From assembly GCF_028737205.1 (NCBI RefSeq), contig NZ_JAQZAL010000039.1, positions 1 to 49,741 on the forward strand: DNA of 49,741 nt, in the 5' to 3' direction. Both the position numbers and the translations under genes were made by a program. Positions 31,745 to 38,725 of the stretch are shown here, in pieces (the first letter of the stretch is position 1; each line of letters starts with the position of its first letter). The stretch comes from Actinomycetospora lutea. GTDB lineage: Bacteria; Actinomycetota; Actinomycetes; Mycobacteriales; Pseudonocardiaceae. The notes beneath the pieces were generated by a model that was not told where the DNA came from, ran no database searches, and saw only the letters and a list, made by a program, of their open reading frames with translations.

Positions 31745-33298
31745 ATGACCGACACCACGGCGCCGGCGCACCGCGGAGCGGCGAGCGTGATCGGGGTGAC
31801 CTGCCTGTCGACGTTCGTGGTCAACGCCAACACCTCGGCCGTGAGCATCCTGCTGCCGTCGATCAGCGCCGACCTCGGCGCGCCGATCGCGATGCTGCAG
31901 TGGGCGGTCACCGGCTACCTGCTGGTCGGCGCGGCCACCATCGTCACGACCGGGGCGCTGGGCGACGTCTTCGGCCGGCGCCGCCTGTTCGTCGCGGGCC
32001 TCGTGCTGTTCGTGGCGTCGTGCGCGCTCATCGCGCTCGCCCGGGTGGGCGAGATGGTCGTGATCGGGCGCCTGATCCAGGGGGCGGCCGGCGCGGCGAT
32101 CCTCGCGACCGGGCTCTGCCTGCTCTCGGTGGCGACGGAGGGTCCCGCCCGGTTGCGCGCGGTGTCCCTCTGGGGCGCGGCCTCGGCCGCGGGCGCGGCG
32201 GCGGGCCCCGTGGTGGGCGGCGTGCTCGCCGAGGCCACCGGGTGGCAGGGCCTGTTCTGGATCGACGCCGTCATCGCCGCGATCTGCATCCCGTGGGTGC
32301 TGACCACCGTGGGCGAGTCCCGCGACCCCGACCGCCCGCGCTCGGTCGACTACGCCGGCACCGCCCTCGTGGCCGCGATCCTCGCGCCGTTCGTCTTCGC
32401 GGTGACGATGGGGTCGACCTGGGGCTGGTTCTCGGTCGCGACGCTCGGCTGCCTCGCGATCTCGGTGCTCGCCACGGTCGGCTTCGTGGTCGTCGAGCGG
32501 CGCGTGGCCGCCCCGCTGGTGGACCTCGCGCTCCTGCGCAACATCATGCTGGTGGGCTCGACCATCGCGATCCTCATCGGGGCGGGCGCCATCGCGGGCC
32601 TCTCGTTCCTCATCAGCCTCTACTTCCAGGACCCGTCGACCTTCGGGATGACGAGCCTGCAGGCCGGGCTCGCGACGCTGCCGCTGGCGCTGGTCGTCAT
32701 CCTCACGGCGCCCGCCATCACCCCGCTCGCGAACCGGTTCGGCGGGCGGCCGATCGTGGTGGCGGGCTTCGTCCTCGTCACCGCGGGCTTCGTCATGCTC
32801 GCCTTCGTGCGGGTCTCGTGGTCCTACCTCACGTTCCTGCCGGCCCTGCTCGCCATCGCGGTCGGGCTGGGCCTGTCGAACGGCCCGGCCTCGTCGGCGG
32901 CGACGGCGTCGGTGCCGCCCGCGCAGGTCGGGGCCGCCTCGGGCATCTCGAACATGGCGCGCTACGTCGGCGGTGCGGTGATGACCGCTGTCGTCGCGGG
33001 GATCTACGCCTCGGTGAACACCGAGCAGCTCACGGGCGGCGTCCCGGCGGGCGAGGCGCTGGCCACGGCCCTGTCGCGGGCCTGCATCGCCCTGGCCGTG
33101 GTCTCCGTGCTCGGCATCCCGCTGGCCCGCCGGGCGGGGCGGCGCGGGCGTCCGAAGGCGGTGGAGCTGGCCGCGGCGGCCGCCGCCACCAGCCACACGA
33201 TCCCGGTGACCGACGAGGGGATCGCGGCCGTCGCCGGCGGGGCAGGCGGGGCCGGCGGGGCCGGCCGCTCGGGTCAGGCGTCGGGCGGGGTCCGGTAG
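31745..33298 (+). CDS. MFS transporter, DHA2 (14-TM drug:H+ antiporter) family
   Basis: 517 residues, 14 predicted membrane segments. LQWAVTGYLLVGAATIVTTGALGDVFGRRRLFVAG (region about residues 49-83) holds the DHA2 WVxxxYxL and GxLaDrxGrkr motifs, and GAASAAGAAAGPVVGGVLAE is motif C of antiporters. The Ala/Gly-rich C-terminal tail is cytoplasmic. Leaderless from the dyad promoter. Its last 25 bases overlap the convergent DUF5313 gene. Probably drug or metabolite efflux. Confidence 0.88.
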   Translation: MTDTTAPAHRGAASVIGVTCLSTFVVNANTSAVSILLPSISADLGAPIAMLQWAVTGYLLVGAATIVTTGALGDVFGRRRLFVAGLVLFVASCALIALARVGEMVVIGRLIQGAAGAAILATGLCLLSVATEGPARLRAVSLWGAASAAGAAAGPVVGGVLAEATGWQGLFWIDAVIAAICIPWVLTTVGESRDPDRPRSVDYAGTALVAAILAPFVFAVTMGSTWGWFSVATLGCLAISVLATVGFVVVERRVAAPLVDLALLRNIMLVGSTIAILIGAGAIAGLSFLISLYFQDPSTFGMTSLQAGLATLPLALVVILTAPAITPLANRFGGRPIVVAGFVLVTAGFVMLAFVRVSWSYLTFLPALLAIAVGLGLSNGPASSAATASVPPAQVGAASGISNMARYVGGAVMTAVVAGIYASVNTEQLTGGVPAGEALATALSRACIALAVVSVLGIPLARRAGRRGRPKAVELAAAAAATSHTIPVTDEGIAAVAGGAGGAGGAGRSGQASGGVR

Positions 33299-33675
33299 CG
33301 CGCGGCGTAGCGCTCGGCCGCCGCGGCGTCCCGGTCGGCGGTGCGCTCGGCCCGCGTCGCGGGTCCGGTGCCGGCGGGGTAGCCCGCCTTGACCAGGCGG
33401 TGCTCGGCGGTCTCGTGCAGGTAGCTGACCGAGAAGATCAGGCCCATGATCGCGCCGCCGAGGGCGCACATCGTCCGCAGCCACAGCGGGCCGGGCACGA
33501 ACACGATGATCGCGATGACGATCGGCGCGATCTGCGCGACGGCGCGCAGCACGTGGCGCAGCCACCAGGTGCGGGTGGTGGTGTCGTGCAGCACCCACGA
33601 GGCGTGGCGCTCCGGGAGGCCGCCGCCGTAGGCGTACCAGAGCCACTGCAGGGGGTTCGGGCGGCGGACGGGCAC
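33274..33675 (-). CDS. DUF5313 family membrane protein
   Basis: 133 residues. RRPNPLQWLWYAYGGGLPERHASWVLHDTT at the start (region about residues 4-33) is the DUF5313 signature, followed by two membrane segments (about 50-68 and 73-92) and a charged Ala/Arg tail. I chose the GTG at 33675 because AGGAGG lies 6 bases upstream. It is divergent from the OhrR-like regulator across a 77-base gap. Confidence 0.85.
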   Translation of the reverse strand: MPVRRPNPLQWLWYAYGGGLPERHASWVLHDTTTRTWWLRHVLRAVAQIAPIVIAIIVFVPGPLWLRTMCALGGAIMGLIFSVSYLHETAEHRLVKAGYPAGTGPATRAERTADRDAAAAERYAARYRTPPDA

Positions 33676-33752
33676 GTCGGCCTCCTTGCTTGGTACCCCA
33701 ACGGTTTGCACACCAATAGTATGGGTGCCATCCGGTGTGGAGGAGGAGTGGG

Positions 33753-34226
33753 ATGGACGACACCGCGGTGGAGACGCTCGACGACATCGACCCGCTGGCC
33801 CTGGAGAACCAGGTCTGCTTCGCCCTGGCGGTGGCCGCGCGCACGGTGATCTCCGTGTACCGGCCGCTGCTCGAGCCGATGAACCTCACGCATCCGCAGT
33901 ACCTGGTGATGCTCGCGCTGTGGCAGGAGGCCCCCCTGTCGGTCACCGAGCTCGGCCGCCGCCTCGAGCTCGACCCCGGCACCCTGTCGCCGCTGCTCAA
34001 GCGCCTCGAGGCCGCCGGCTACCTCACCCGCGGGCGCGACCGCGGCGACGAGCGCTCCCTCGCCGTGCGCCTGACGCCCGCCGGCGTGGCGCTGCGCGAG
34101 CAGGCGGAGCGCATCCCGCCGGCGATCGTGGAGCGCCTCGCCATGGAGGTCCCCGAGCTGCGCGAGCTGCACGCGTCGCTCACCGAGGTCATCGCGGCGG
34201 CCCGGCGGGCGCAGGGACGTGCTTGA
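33753..34226 (+). CDS. MarR family regulator, OhrR-like with conserved reactive Cys
   Basis: 157 residues. LALENQVCFALAVAARTVISVYRPLLEP carries Cys22 at the position of the peroxide-sensing Cys of OhrR (LxNQLCFALY), followed by MNLTHPQYLVMLALWQ and the winged helix ELDPGTLSPLLKRLEAAGYLTR. These are all OhrR signatures. GGAGGAGG precedes the ATG. No ohr peroxidase gene is adjacent; the next gene is an alpha/beta hydrolase. Likely represses itself and that gene in response to organic oxidants. Confidence 0.88.
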   Translation: MDDTAVETLDDIDPLALENQVCFALAVAARTVISVYRPLLEPMNLTHPQYLVMLALWQEAPLSVTELGRRLELDPGTLSPLLKRLEAAGYLTRGRDRGDERSLAVRLTPAGVALREQAERIPPAIVERLAMEVPELRELHASLTEVIAAARRAQGRA

Positions 34227-34256
34227 CAACCTCCCGGTTGAAAGCGAAGCTACAAC
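34223..34256 (+). promoter_or_regulatory. candidate promoter of the alpha/beta hydrolase gene
   Basis: A consensus -35 TTGACA (34223-34228) overlaps the OhrR-like gene's stop region, with AAGCTA 18 bases on and TACAAC (34251-34256) further on as possible -10 elements. The area (GTTGAAAGCGAAGCTACAAC) is unusually AT-rich here and has GTTG/CAAC ends, as a MarR operator might. Confidence 0.4.
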
Positions 34257-34293
34257 TCCTTGGTTCGAGAACTGTACTGCGAAAGGACTCGCC

Positions 34294-35163
34294 GTGGCCG
34301 AGACGAAGGTCCTCCCCGTGGACGGCGCCGAGATCGCGTACGACGTGTACGGCCCGCTCCCGCCGGCCGACGGTCGTCCCGTCCTCCTCATGATCGGCCA
34401 GCCGATGGACGCGAGCGGCTTCCGCGCCCTGGCCGCGCGCTTCTCCGACCGCACCGTGGTCGCCTACGACCCGCGGGGCCTCGGGCGCAGCGTCCGCACC
34501 GACGGGCGCACCGACAACACCCCGCAGACCCAGGCCGAGGACCTGCACGCGCTCATCGGCGCGCTCGGTGCCGGGCCCGTCGACGTGTTCGGCAGCAGCG
34601 GGGGAGCGGTCACCGGGCTGCAGCTCGTGACGGCCCACCCCGAGGACGTCGTGACGCTCGTGGCCCACGAGCCGCCGATCAACGGCCTCCTGCCCGACGC
34701 CGAGGCCGCCGACCGCGCGAGCAAGCAGTTCCGCGAGGCCTACCAGGCCAAGGGCTGGGGTCACGGCATGGCGGGGTTCATGGCCCTGGGGTCGTGGGAG
34801 GGCGAGTTCACCGACGAGTACTTCGCCCGGCCCGCGCCCGACCCGGCGATGTTCGGCATGCCCACCGAGGACGACGGTTCCCGCGACGACCCGCTGCTCT
34901 CGGACCGCTCGCTGGCCGTCACCGACCACCGCCTCGACGTCGACGCGCTGCGGACGGCGCCCACCCGCGTCGTCGTCGCGGTGGGCGAGGAGACCGGCAA
35001 CACCTACACCGCGCGCACCGCCCGGGCCACGGCCGCCGCGCTCGGGCAGGAGGCCGTGGTCTTCCCCAGCCACCACGGCGGGTTCCTCGACGGCGAGTTC
35101 GGCTGGCCGGGCAAGCCCGACGAGTTCGCGGTGAGGTTGCGCGAGGTCCTCGACGGCGCGTGA
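34294..35163 (+). CDS. alpha/beta hydrolase
   Basis: 289 residues. LLMIGQPMDASGFRALAARF (oxyanion region), VVAYDPRGLGRS, the nucleophile elbow VFGSSGGAVTG (Ser at about residue 104), and a late HHGG for the catalytic His. The fold resembles haloperoxidase/epoxide-hydrolase-like esterases. GTG start with AAAGGA upstream. It sits directly after the OhrR-like gene and probably belongs to its regulon. Confidence 0.85.
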   Translation: MAETKVLPVDGAEIAYDVYGPLPPADGRPVLLMIGQPMDASGFRALAARFSDRTVVAYDPRGLGRSVRTDGRTDNTPQTQAEDLHALIGALGAGPVDVFGSSGGAVTGLQLVTAHPEDVVTLVAHEPPINGLLPDAEAADRASKQFREAYQAKGWGHGMAGFMALGSWEGEFTDEYFARPAPDPAMFGMPTEDDGSRDDPLLSDRSLAVTDHRLDVDALRTAPTRVVVAVGEETGNTYTARTARATAAALGQEAVVFPSHHGGFLDGEFGWPGKPDEFAVRLREVLDGA

Positions 35164-35174
35164 GCCCCGGCCGC

Positions 35175-35933
35175 TCAGGGCGTGTGGGCCAGGCTCTGCC
35201 CGGAGTGCCCCGGGCCGGATCCCGCGGGCTGGAGGGAGACGTCCAGCGGCGGCATGCCGCCCGCGGACGGCGCCGGGAGGTCACCGACCCAGTGCGTCCC
35301 GGCGCTCGTCGGACGGAGCACCCCCAGCGAGCGCGGGGCGCCCGCGCCGGTGTCCCACACCTCGAGGGCCGCACCGGCCGGGGCGGGCTGGGGAAGCGTC
35401 ACCTCGACGTGCATCGAGCCCGGACCGCCGACGACCTCCCCGGTGACGCCGGCGCGCGTCGCGACGAGCGTGATGCGTTCGGGCGGTGGCGTGCTCCCGG
35501 GCCCGGAGGGACCGGTCACCACGGCGGCGACGAGAGCGATGGCCGCCGCGACCGCGGCGACCGCGGCCAGGACGGCGACCGGTCGCCCGAACCACCGGCC
35601 CGGCCGGGCGGGCGGGGGCGCGGGCCGGTCGTCGGGGGTGCCGCCGCCGGTGCGGGCGCCGTGGTGGCCGTTGCGGCCGCGGGTCGGATGTCCCGCGGCG
35701 CCGGTGTCGGGGGCGTCGTCGCCGAGCCGGGAGAGGATGCCGTCCCACAGCTCCGGCGGTGGCGGGGGCGCGGCGTCCAGGGTCATGGCGTCGCGGGCGT
35801 GCGCCGTCGTGCGGCGCAGGGCCTCCACCTCCGCGGCGCAGTCCGGGCAGGCGGCGAGGTGGGCGGCGACGTCCGCGTCGACCGGCGTCCCGGGCAGTGC
35901 CGCGGCGGTGAGCTGGTCATCGGTGGGGTGCAC
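35175..35933 (-). CDS. zinc-binding anti-sigma factor (RskA-like)
   Basis: 252 residues. The N-terminus has an anti-sigma zinc finger HLAACPDC (HxxxCxxC, about residues 25-32), then a linker, one membrane segment (about 120-140, VLAAVAAVAAAIALVAAVV), and an extracytoplasmic RskA-type domain (LPQPAPAGAALEVWDTGAGAP). It starts 17 bases inside the end of the sigma gene, so the pair is coupled. It should bind the ECF sigma factor at the membrane and release it by proteolysis. Confidence 0.9.
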   Translation of the reverse strand: MHPTDDQLTAAALPGTPVDADVAAHLAACPDCAAEVEALRRTTAHARDAMTLDAAPPPPPELWDGILSRLGDDAPDTGAAGHPTRGRNGHHGARTGGGTPDDRPAPPPARPGRWFGRPVAVLAAVAAVAAAIALVAAVVTGPSGPGSTPPPERITLVATRAGVTGEVVGGPGSMHVEVTLPQPAPAGAALEVWDTGAGAPRSLGVLRPTSAGTHWVGDLPAPSAGGMPPLDVSLQPAGSGPGHSGQSLAHTP

Positions 35934-36531
35934 CGTCGACCTCCCACCGTCGTCGCAGCCGGGTGAGCCCCCGGCGCAGGTGACTCTTCACGGTACCGAG
36001 CGGGAGCCCGGTGGCCGCCGCGACCTGCTGGTGGGTGAGCTCGTCGAGCACCGCCAGGCGCAGTACCCGCGCCTGGTCGGCGGGTAACCGGGCGAGCTCG
36101 TCGGCGACGAGCAGGGTCTCGACCACCTGGTCGGCCAGGGACGGCCCGACCGTGCCCTCGTCGCGCTCGACGTCGGCGACGTCGGCGCGCGCACCGGGCG
36201 GGGCCTCCCGCCCGCGGGCGCCGAGGCGGTCGGCCACGCGGCGGCGCAGGATGCCCGCCAGCCAGGCGCCGAGCGCGCCGCGCTCGGGGTCGAAGCCCGC
36301 CCGGCCGCGCCACGCGTCGACGAAGACCTGCTGGGCGACGTCCTCGGCGTCCTGCGGCGACCCGAGGCTGCGGCGGGCGACGGCGAGGACCCAGCCGCCG
36401 TGGCGGTCGTAGGCCTCGCGCAGCGCGCCGGGCTCGCCCCGGGACAGCTCGCGACCGATGCGGTCGTCGTCGGACACGGGGGACCCGGGGACGGGGGCGG
36501 CGCGCGGGGACGGCGCGATCCCGTCGGTCAC
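35917..36531 (-). CDS. ECF RNA polymerase sigma factor (SigK-like group)
   Basis: 204 residues. Region 2 contains QDAEDVAQQVFVDAWRG and region 4 contains ADQARVLRLAVLDELTHQQVAAATGLPLGTVKSHLRRGL (about residues 150-189). I chose the GTG at 36531 because GAGGAG lies 6 bases upstream; the GTG at 36477 lacks a ribosome site. Partner of the downstream anti-sigma factor. Its target is probably the linked sortase/DUF4397 pair, by inference. Confidence 0.9.
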   Translation of the reverse strand: MTDGIAPSPRAAPVPGSPVSDDDRIGRELSRGEPGALREAYDRHGGWVLAVARRSLGSPQDAEDVAQQVFVDAWRGRAGFDPERGALGAWLAGILRRRVADRLGARGREAPPGARADVADVERDEGTVGPSLADQVVETLLVADELARLPADQARVLRLAVLDELTHQQVAAATGLPLGTVKSHLRRGLTRLRRRWEVDGAPHR

Positions 36532-36601
36532 CGGGGACTCCTCACCCGTTCGAGATGCCCCGGAGGAAGCGGACGAAACTCCGCCGGACGGCCGCACGTC
36601 C

Positions 36602-37270
36602 TCACCCCGGATCCGCGACCACCACCAGGTTGTCCCGGTAGCGGCCGGCGTCGGTGTCGAACGGCCCGTCGCAGGTGACGAGCACGAGACGTGACGGGCC
36701 GGTCTCCCGGAACAGGTCCGCGACCGGCAGCGCCTCCTTGCTGTACGTCCGGACCTCGCGCACCCGGTGCACGACGGCACCGCCCGGCGCGTCGACGGTC
36801 ACCTCGTCGCCCGGGCGCAGCCCGCCCAGGTCGACGAAGGCGCCCGCGCCCTGGACGCGATCGTCGACGTGGCCGGCCAGCACCGCCGACCCGGTCGAGG
36901 CGCCCGGGGTCGGGCCGAAGCGGTACCACCCGACGTCGGCCACCCGGTCGGGCACCTCCATCTGCCCGTCGGTGCGCACGCCGACGGAGACCACGGGGGC
37001 GTCCAGGCCGATGGCCGGGGCGCGGACCCGGACCGGCGCGCCCGGCGTCGGTGCCGGGCGCGCCGGCGCGGTCGGATCCGTCGTCACCGGGGCCGCACCC
37101 GGGGGCGGGCCGGCTGCGGCGGGCGGGGTCGCCGGGGGAGCGGCACCCCCGACCGCGAGGACGTCCGCGAGCCCGACCCAGGCCGGGCCGATCGCCAGCA
37201 CGAGGCCGACGATCAGCCCGACCAGGGCGGGGCCGCGCCCGGCCGGCCTGGGGAGGATCCGGGCCATCAC
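36602..37270 (-). CDS. class F sortase
   Basis: 222 residues. An N-terminal membrane anchor (about 15-40) and a proline-rich linker precede the sortase domain: LAGHVD with His134, LVTCDGPFD with Cys200 and GRYRDN with Arg212 give the catalytic triad. Anchored outside the cell with its active site facing the wall. The start is GTG-ATG (37270 or 37267). It follows the DUF4397 gene by 20 bases; the pair is likely one operon. Confidence 0.9.
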   Translation of the reverse strand: MMARILPRPAGRGPALVGLIVGLVLAIGPAWVGLADVLAVGGAAPPATPPAAAGPPPGAAPVTTDPTAPARPAPTPGAPVRVRAPAIGLDAPVVSVGVRTDGQMEVPDRVADVGWYRFGPTPGASTGSAVLAGHVDDRVQGAGAFVDLGGLRPGDEVTVDAPGGAVVHRVREVRTYSKEALPVADLFRETGPSRLVLVTCDGPFDTDAGRYRDNLVVVADPG

Positions 37271-37290
37271 TCGATCCGGGGTGGGATCGC

Positions 37291-38106
37291 TCAGCGCCGG
37301 CCCGCGGTGCGCAGCCGCACCAGCGAGACCGCGACGAGCCCGACACCGAGCAGCGAGGCCGCCGCCCAGCCGAGCGGCAGGCTCGACGCCGGCGCACCGG
37401 ACGGGGCGCCCGAGGGCACGCCGTGCGGCGCGGAGTCGCCGCCGGACACCGTGAAGGTCACGAGCTGCAGGGAGTCCTGGTCGAGCGAGCCGATGGCGTG
37501 CACGAAGGTCGTCGTGCCCTCCTCCAGCGACAGGTCCGCCGGACCGATGACCGGCTCGGTGGTGCCGGCCGCGGCGACGGCGGCCGACACGGTGCCGGCG
37601 GGCACCTCGAGCGCCTCCTGGTTCGGGTTGGTCAGGCCGCGGACCACGGGCTGGCCGCCGGCGAGCACGTCGACGGCCGGGGCCGCCGCGAGGTGGCGGA
37701 CGACGACGCGGGCCTGTCCGGCGGGCACCTCACCGACCTCGTTGACCAGCGGCGAGATGGTCGGCTGCCCCTGCGCGGAGAGGTGGGCGGCGAGGGTGAC
37801 GTTGCCCCCGGCGGGCACCTCGGCCTGCGCCGAGAGCAGGGCCTGCCCCGAGTCGTCGGCGGCGTCGGCAGGGAAGACCTTGACCTCGTGCGGGCCGGCC
37901 GGCAGGGCCAGCGGCCCCTGGACGGTCCCGGGCGCGAAGTCGTCGAGGGCACGCTCGCCGTCGACGTAGACGTCGACGGGGGTGTCGGGGATGCCGTGGA
38001 CGACGTACACGGTGCCGGTCTCCTGGGCGCTGGCGACGCCGGCGGTGCCGAGCACGATCGCGGACGCGATCAGGGCACCTCCGGCGGCGCGGATCAGGCG
38101 GCGCAT
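37291..38106 (-). CDS. secreted DUF4397 protein with C-terminal membrane anchor
   Basis: 271 residues. Signal peptide (about 1-27, ending VASAQ), then a DUF4397 domain: TVYVVHGIPDTPVDVYVDGERALDDFAPGT, LPAGPHEVKVF, and a second similar half VVVRHLAAAPAVDVLAGGQ, RVPAGTVSAAV-like strands. A PSGAP-rich spacer, a final hydrophobic segment (about 245-262) and a basic end follow. The end resembles a wall-sorting tail but has LPLG rather than LPxTG. ATG with GGAGGAG upstream. Confidence 0.88.
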   Translation of the reverse strand: MRRLIRAAGGALIASAIVLGTAGVASAQETGTVYVVHGIPDTPVDVYVDGERALDDFAPGTVQGPLALPAGPHEVKVFPADAADDSGQALLSAQAEVPAGGNVTLAAHLSAQGQPTISPLVNEVGEVPAGQARVVVRHLAAAPAVDVLAGGQPVVRGLTNPNQEALEVPAGTVSAAVAAAGTTEPVIGPADLSLEEGTTTFVHAIGSLDQDSLQLVTFTVSGGDSAPHGVPSGAPSGAPASSLPLGWAAASLLGVGLVAVSLVRLRTAGRR

Positions 38107-38168
38107 GGGTTCTCCTCCAGCGGAGCGGAACGGACGGACACCCCCACTACGGCGCCGGCCCCGCGGAC

Positions 38169-38189
38169 GGATGCACCCCGGTGCGATCC
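38169..38189. promoter_or_regulatory. inverted repeat upstream of the DUF4397 gene
   Basis: GGATGCACC-CC-GGTGCGATCC (38169-38189), arms of nine to ten bases with one bulged base, about 63 bases before the DUF4397 start. It could be an operator, or the terminator of the MarR gene. Confidence 0.35.
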
Positions 38190-38215
38190 TTCGTGCGCGC
38201 CCGGTGCCGGCGGGC

Positions 38216-38629
38216 TCAGCCCTCGGCGAGGCGTCGCAGCAGGCGGTGCAGCTCCGCGCGCTCGGCGTCGTCGAGGACGGCGAACACGCGGTCGGCCTCC
38301 GCGGCCCGCGTCGCCCGCACGGCGGCGCCGAGCTCGGTGCCCGCGTCGGTGGCGACGACCTGGGTGGCCCGCCGGTCGGCGGGGTCGGGGCGGCGCTCGA
38401 CCAGGCCCCGCTCGGCGAGCGCGTCGACGACCTCGGTGGCCGAGCGCGGCGCGATGCGCAGGTGCTCGGCCAGCTCGCCGGACCGGGTCGGGCCGTGGCG
38501 CAGCAGCACCTCGAGCGCGCGCAGCTGGGAGAGCGACACGCCCCACGGGGCGAGGGCCTCGCGCGACTGGTGGCGCAGCCGGCGGGCGACCTGCCAGAAC
38601 GCGTCGGCCAGCGAGCCGTCCTCCTCCAC
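38216..38629 (-). CDS. MarR family regulator of the adjacent ABC exporter
   Basis: 137 residues. The winged helix reads SLSQLRALEVLLRHGPTRSGELAEHLRIAPRSATEVVDALAERGLVERRPDPADRRATQVVAT (residues about 31-94). No ribosome site: TACGGT ends 7 bases before the GTG, so the mRNA may be leaderless. Divergent from the ABC exporter, with a repeated CCTCA/TGAGG operator between them. Confidence 0.88.
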   Translation of the reverse strand: MEEDGSLADAFWQVARRLRHQSREALAPWGVSLSQLRALEVLLRHGPTRSGELAEHLRIAPRSATEVVDALAERGLVERRPDPADRRATQVVATDAGTELGAAVRATRAAEADRVFAVLDDAERAELHRLLRRLAEG

Positions 38630-38660
38630 GGGGAATACCGTAGGGCGCTTGCTGTTGTAG

Positions 38661-38694
38661 CCTCATGTTGAGGATACCTCAGCAGTTTACCTCA
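38661..38694. promoter_or_regulatory. probable MarR operator between regulator and ABC exporter
   Basis: CCTCA-TGT-TGAGG (38661-38673) overlaps TGAGG-ATA-CCTCA (38669-38681), and another CCTCA lies at 38690-38694. Two interlocking dyads with 3-base spacers in a 97-base divergent promoter are a typical arrangement for a MarR repressor controlling itself and a pump. Confidence 0.65.
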
Positions 38695-38725
38695 GTGGCC
38701 GGACCCGCTCCCCAGGAGGCGCCCC

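Noticed and set aside
36478..36780. Longer N-terminus for the ECF sigma factor starting at 36780
   Set aside because: It would overlap the sortase coding region on the same strand and lacks sigma similarity; GTG 36531 has a clear ribosome site.
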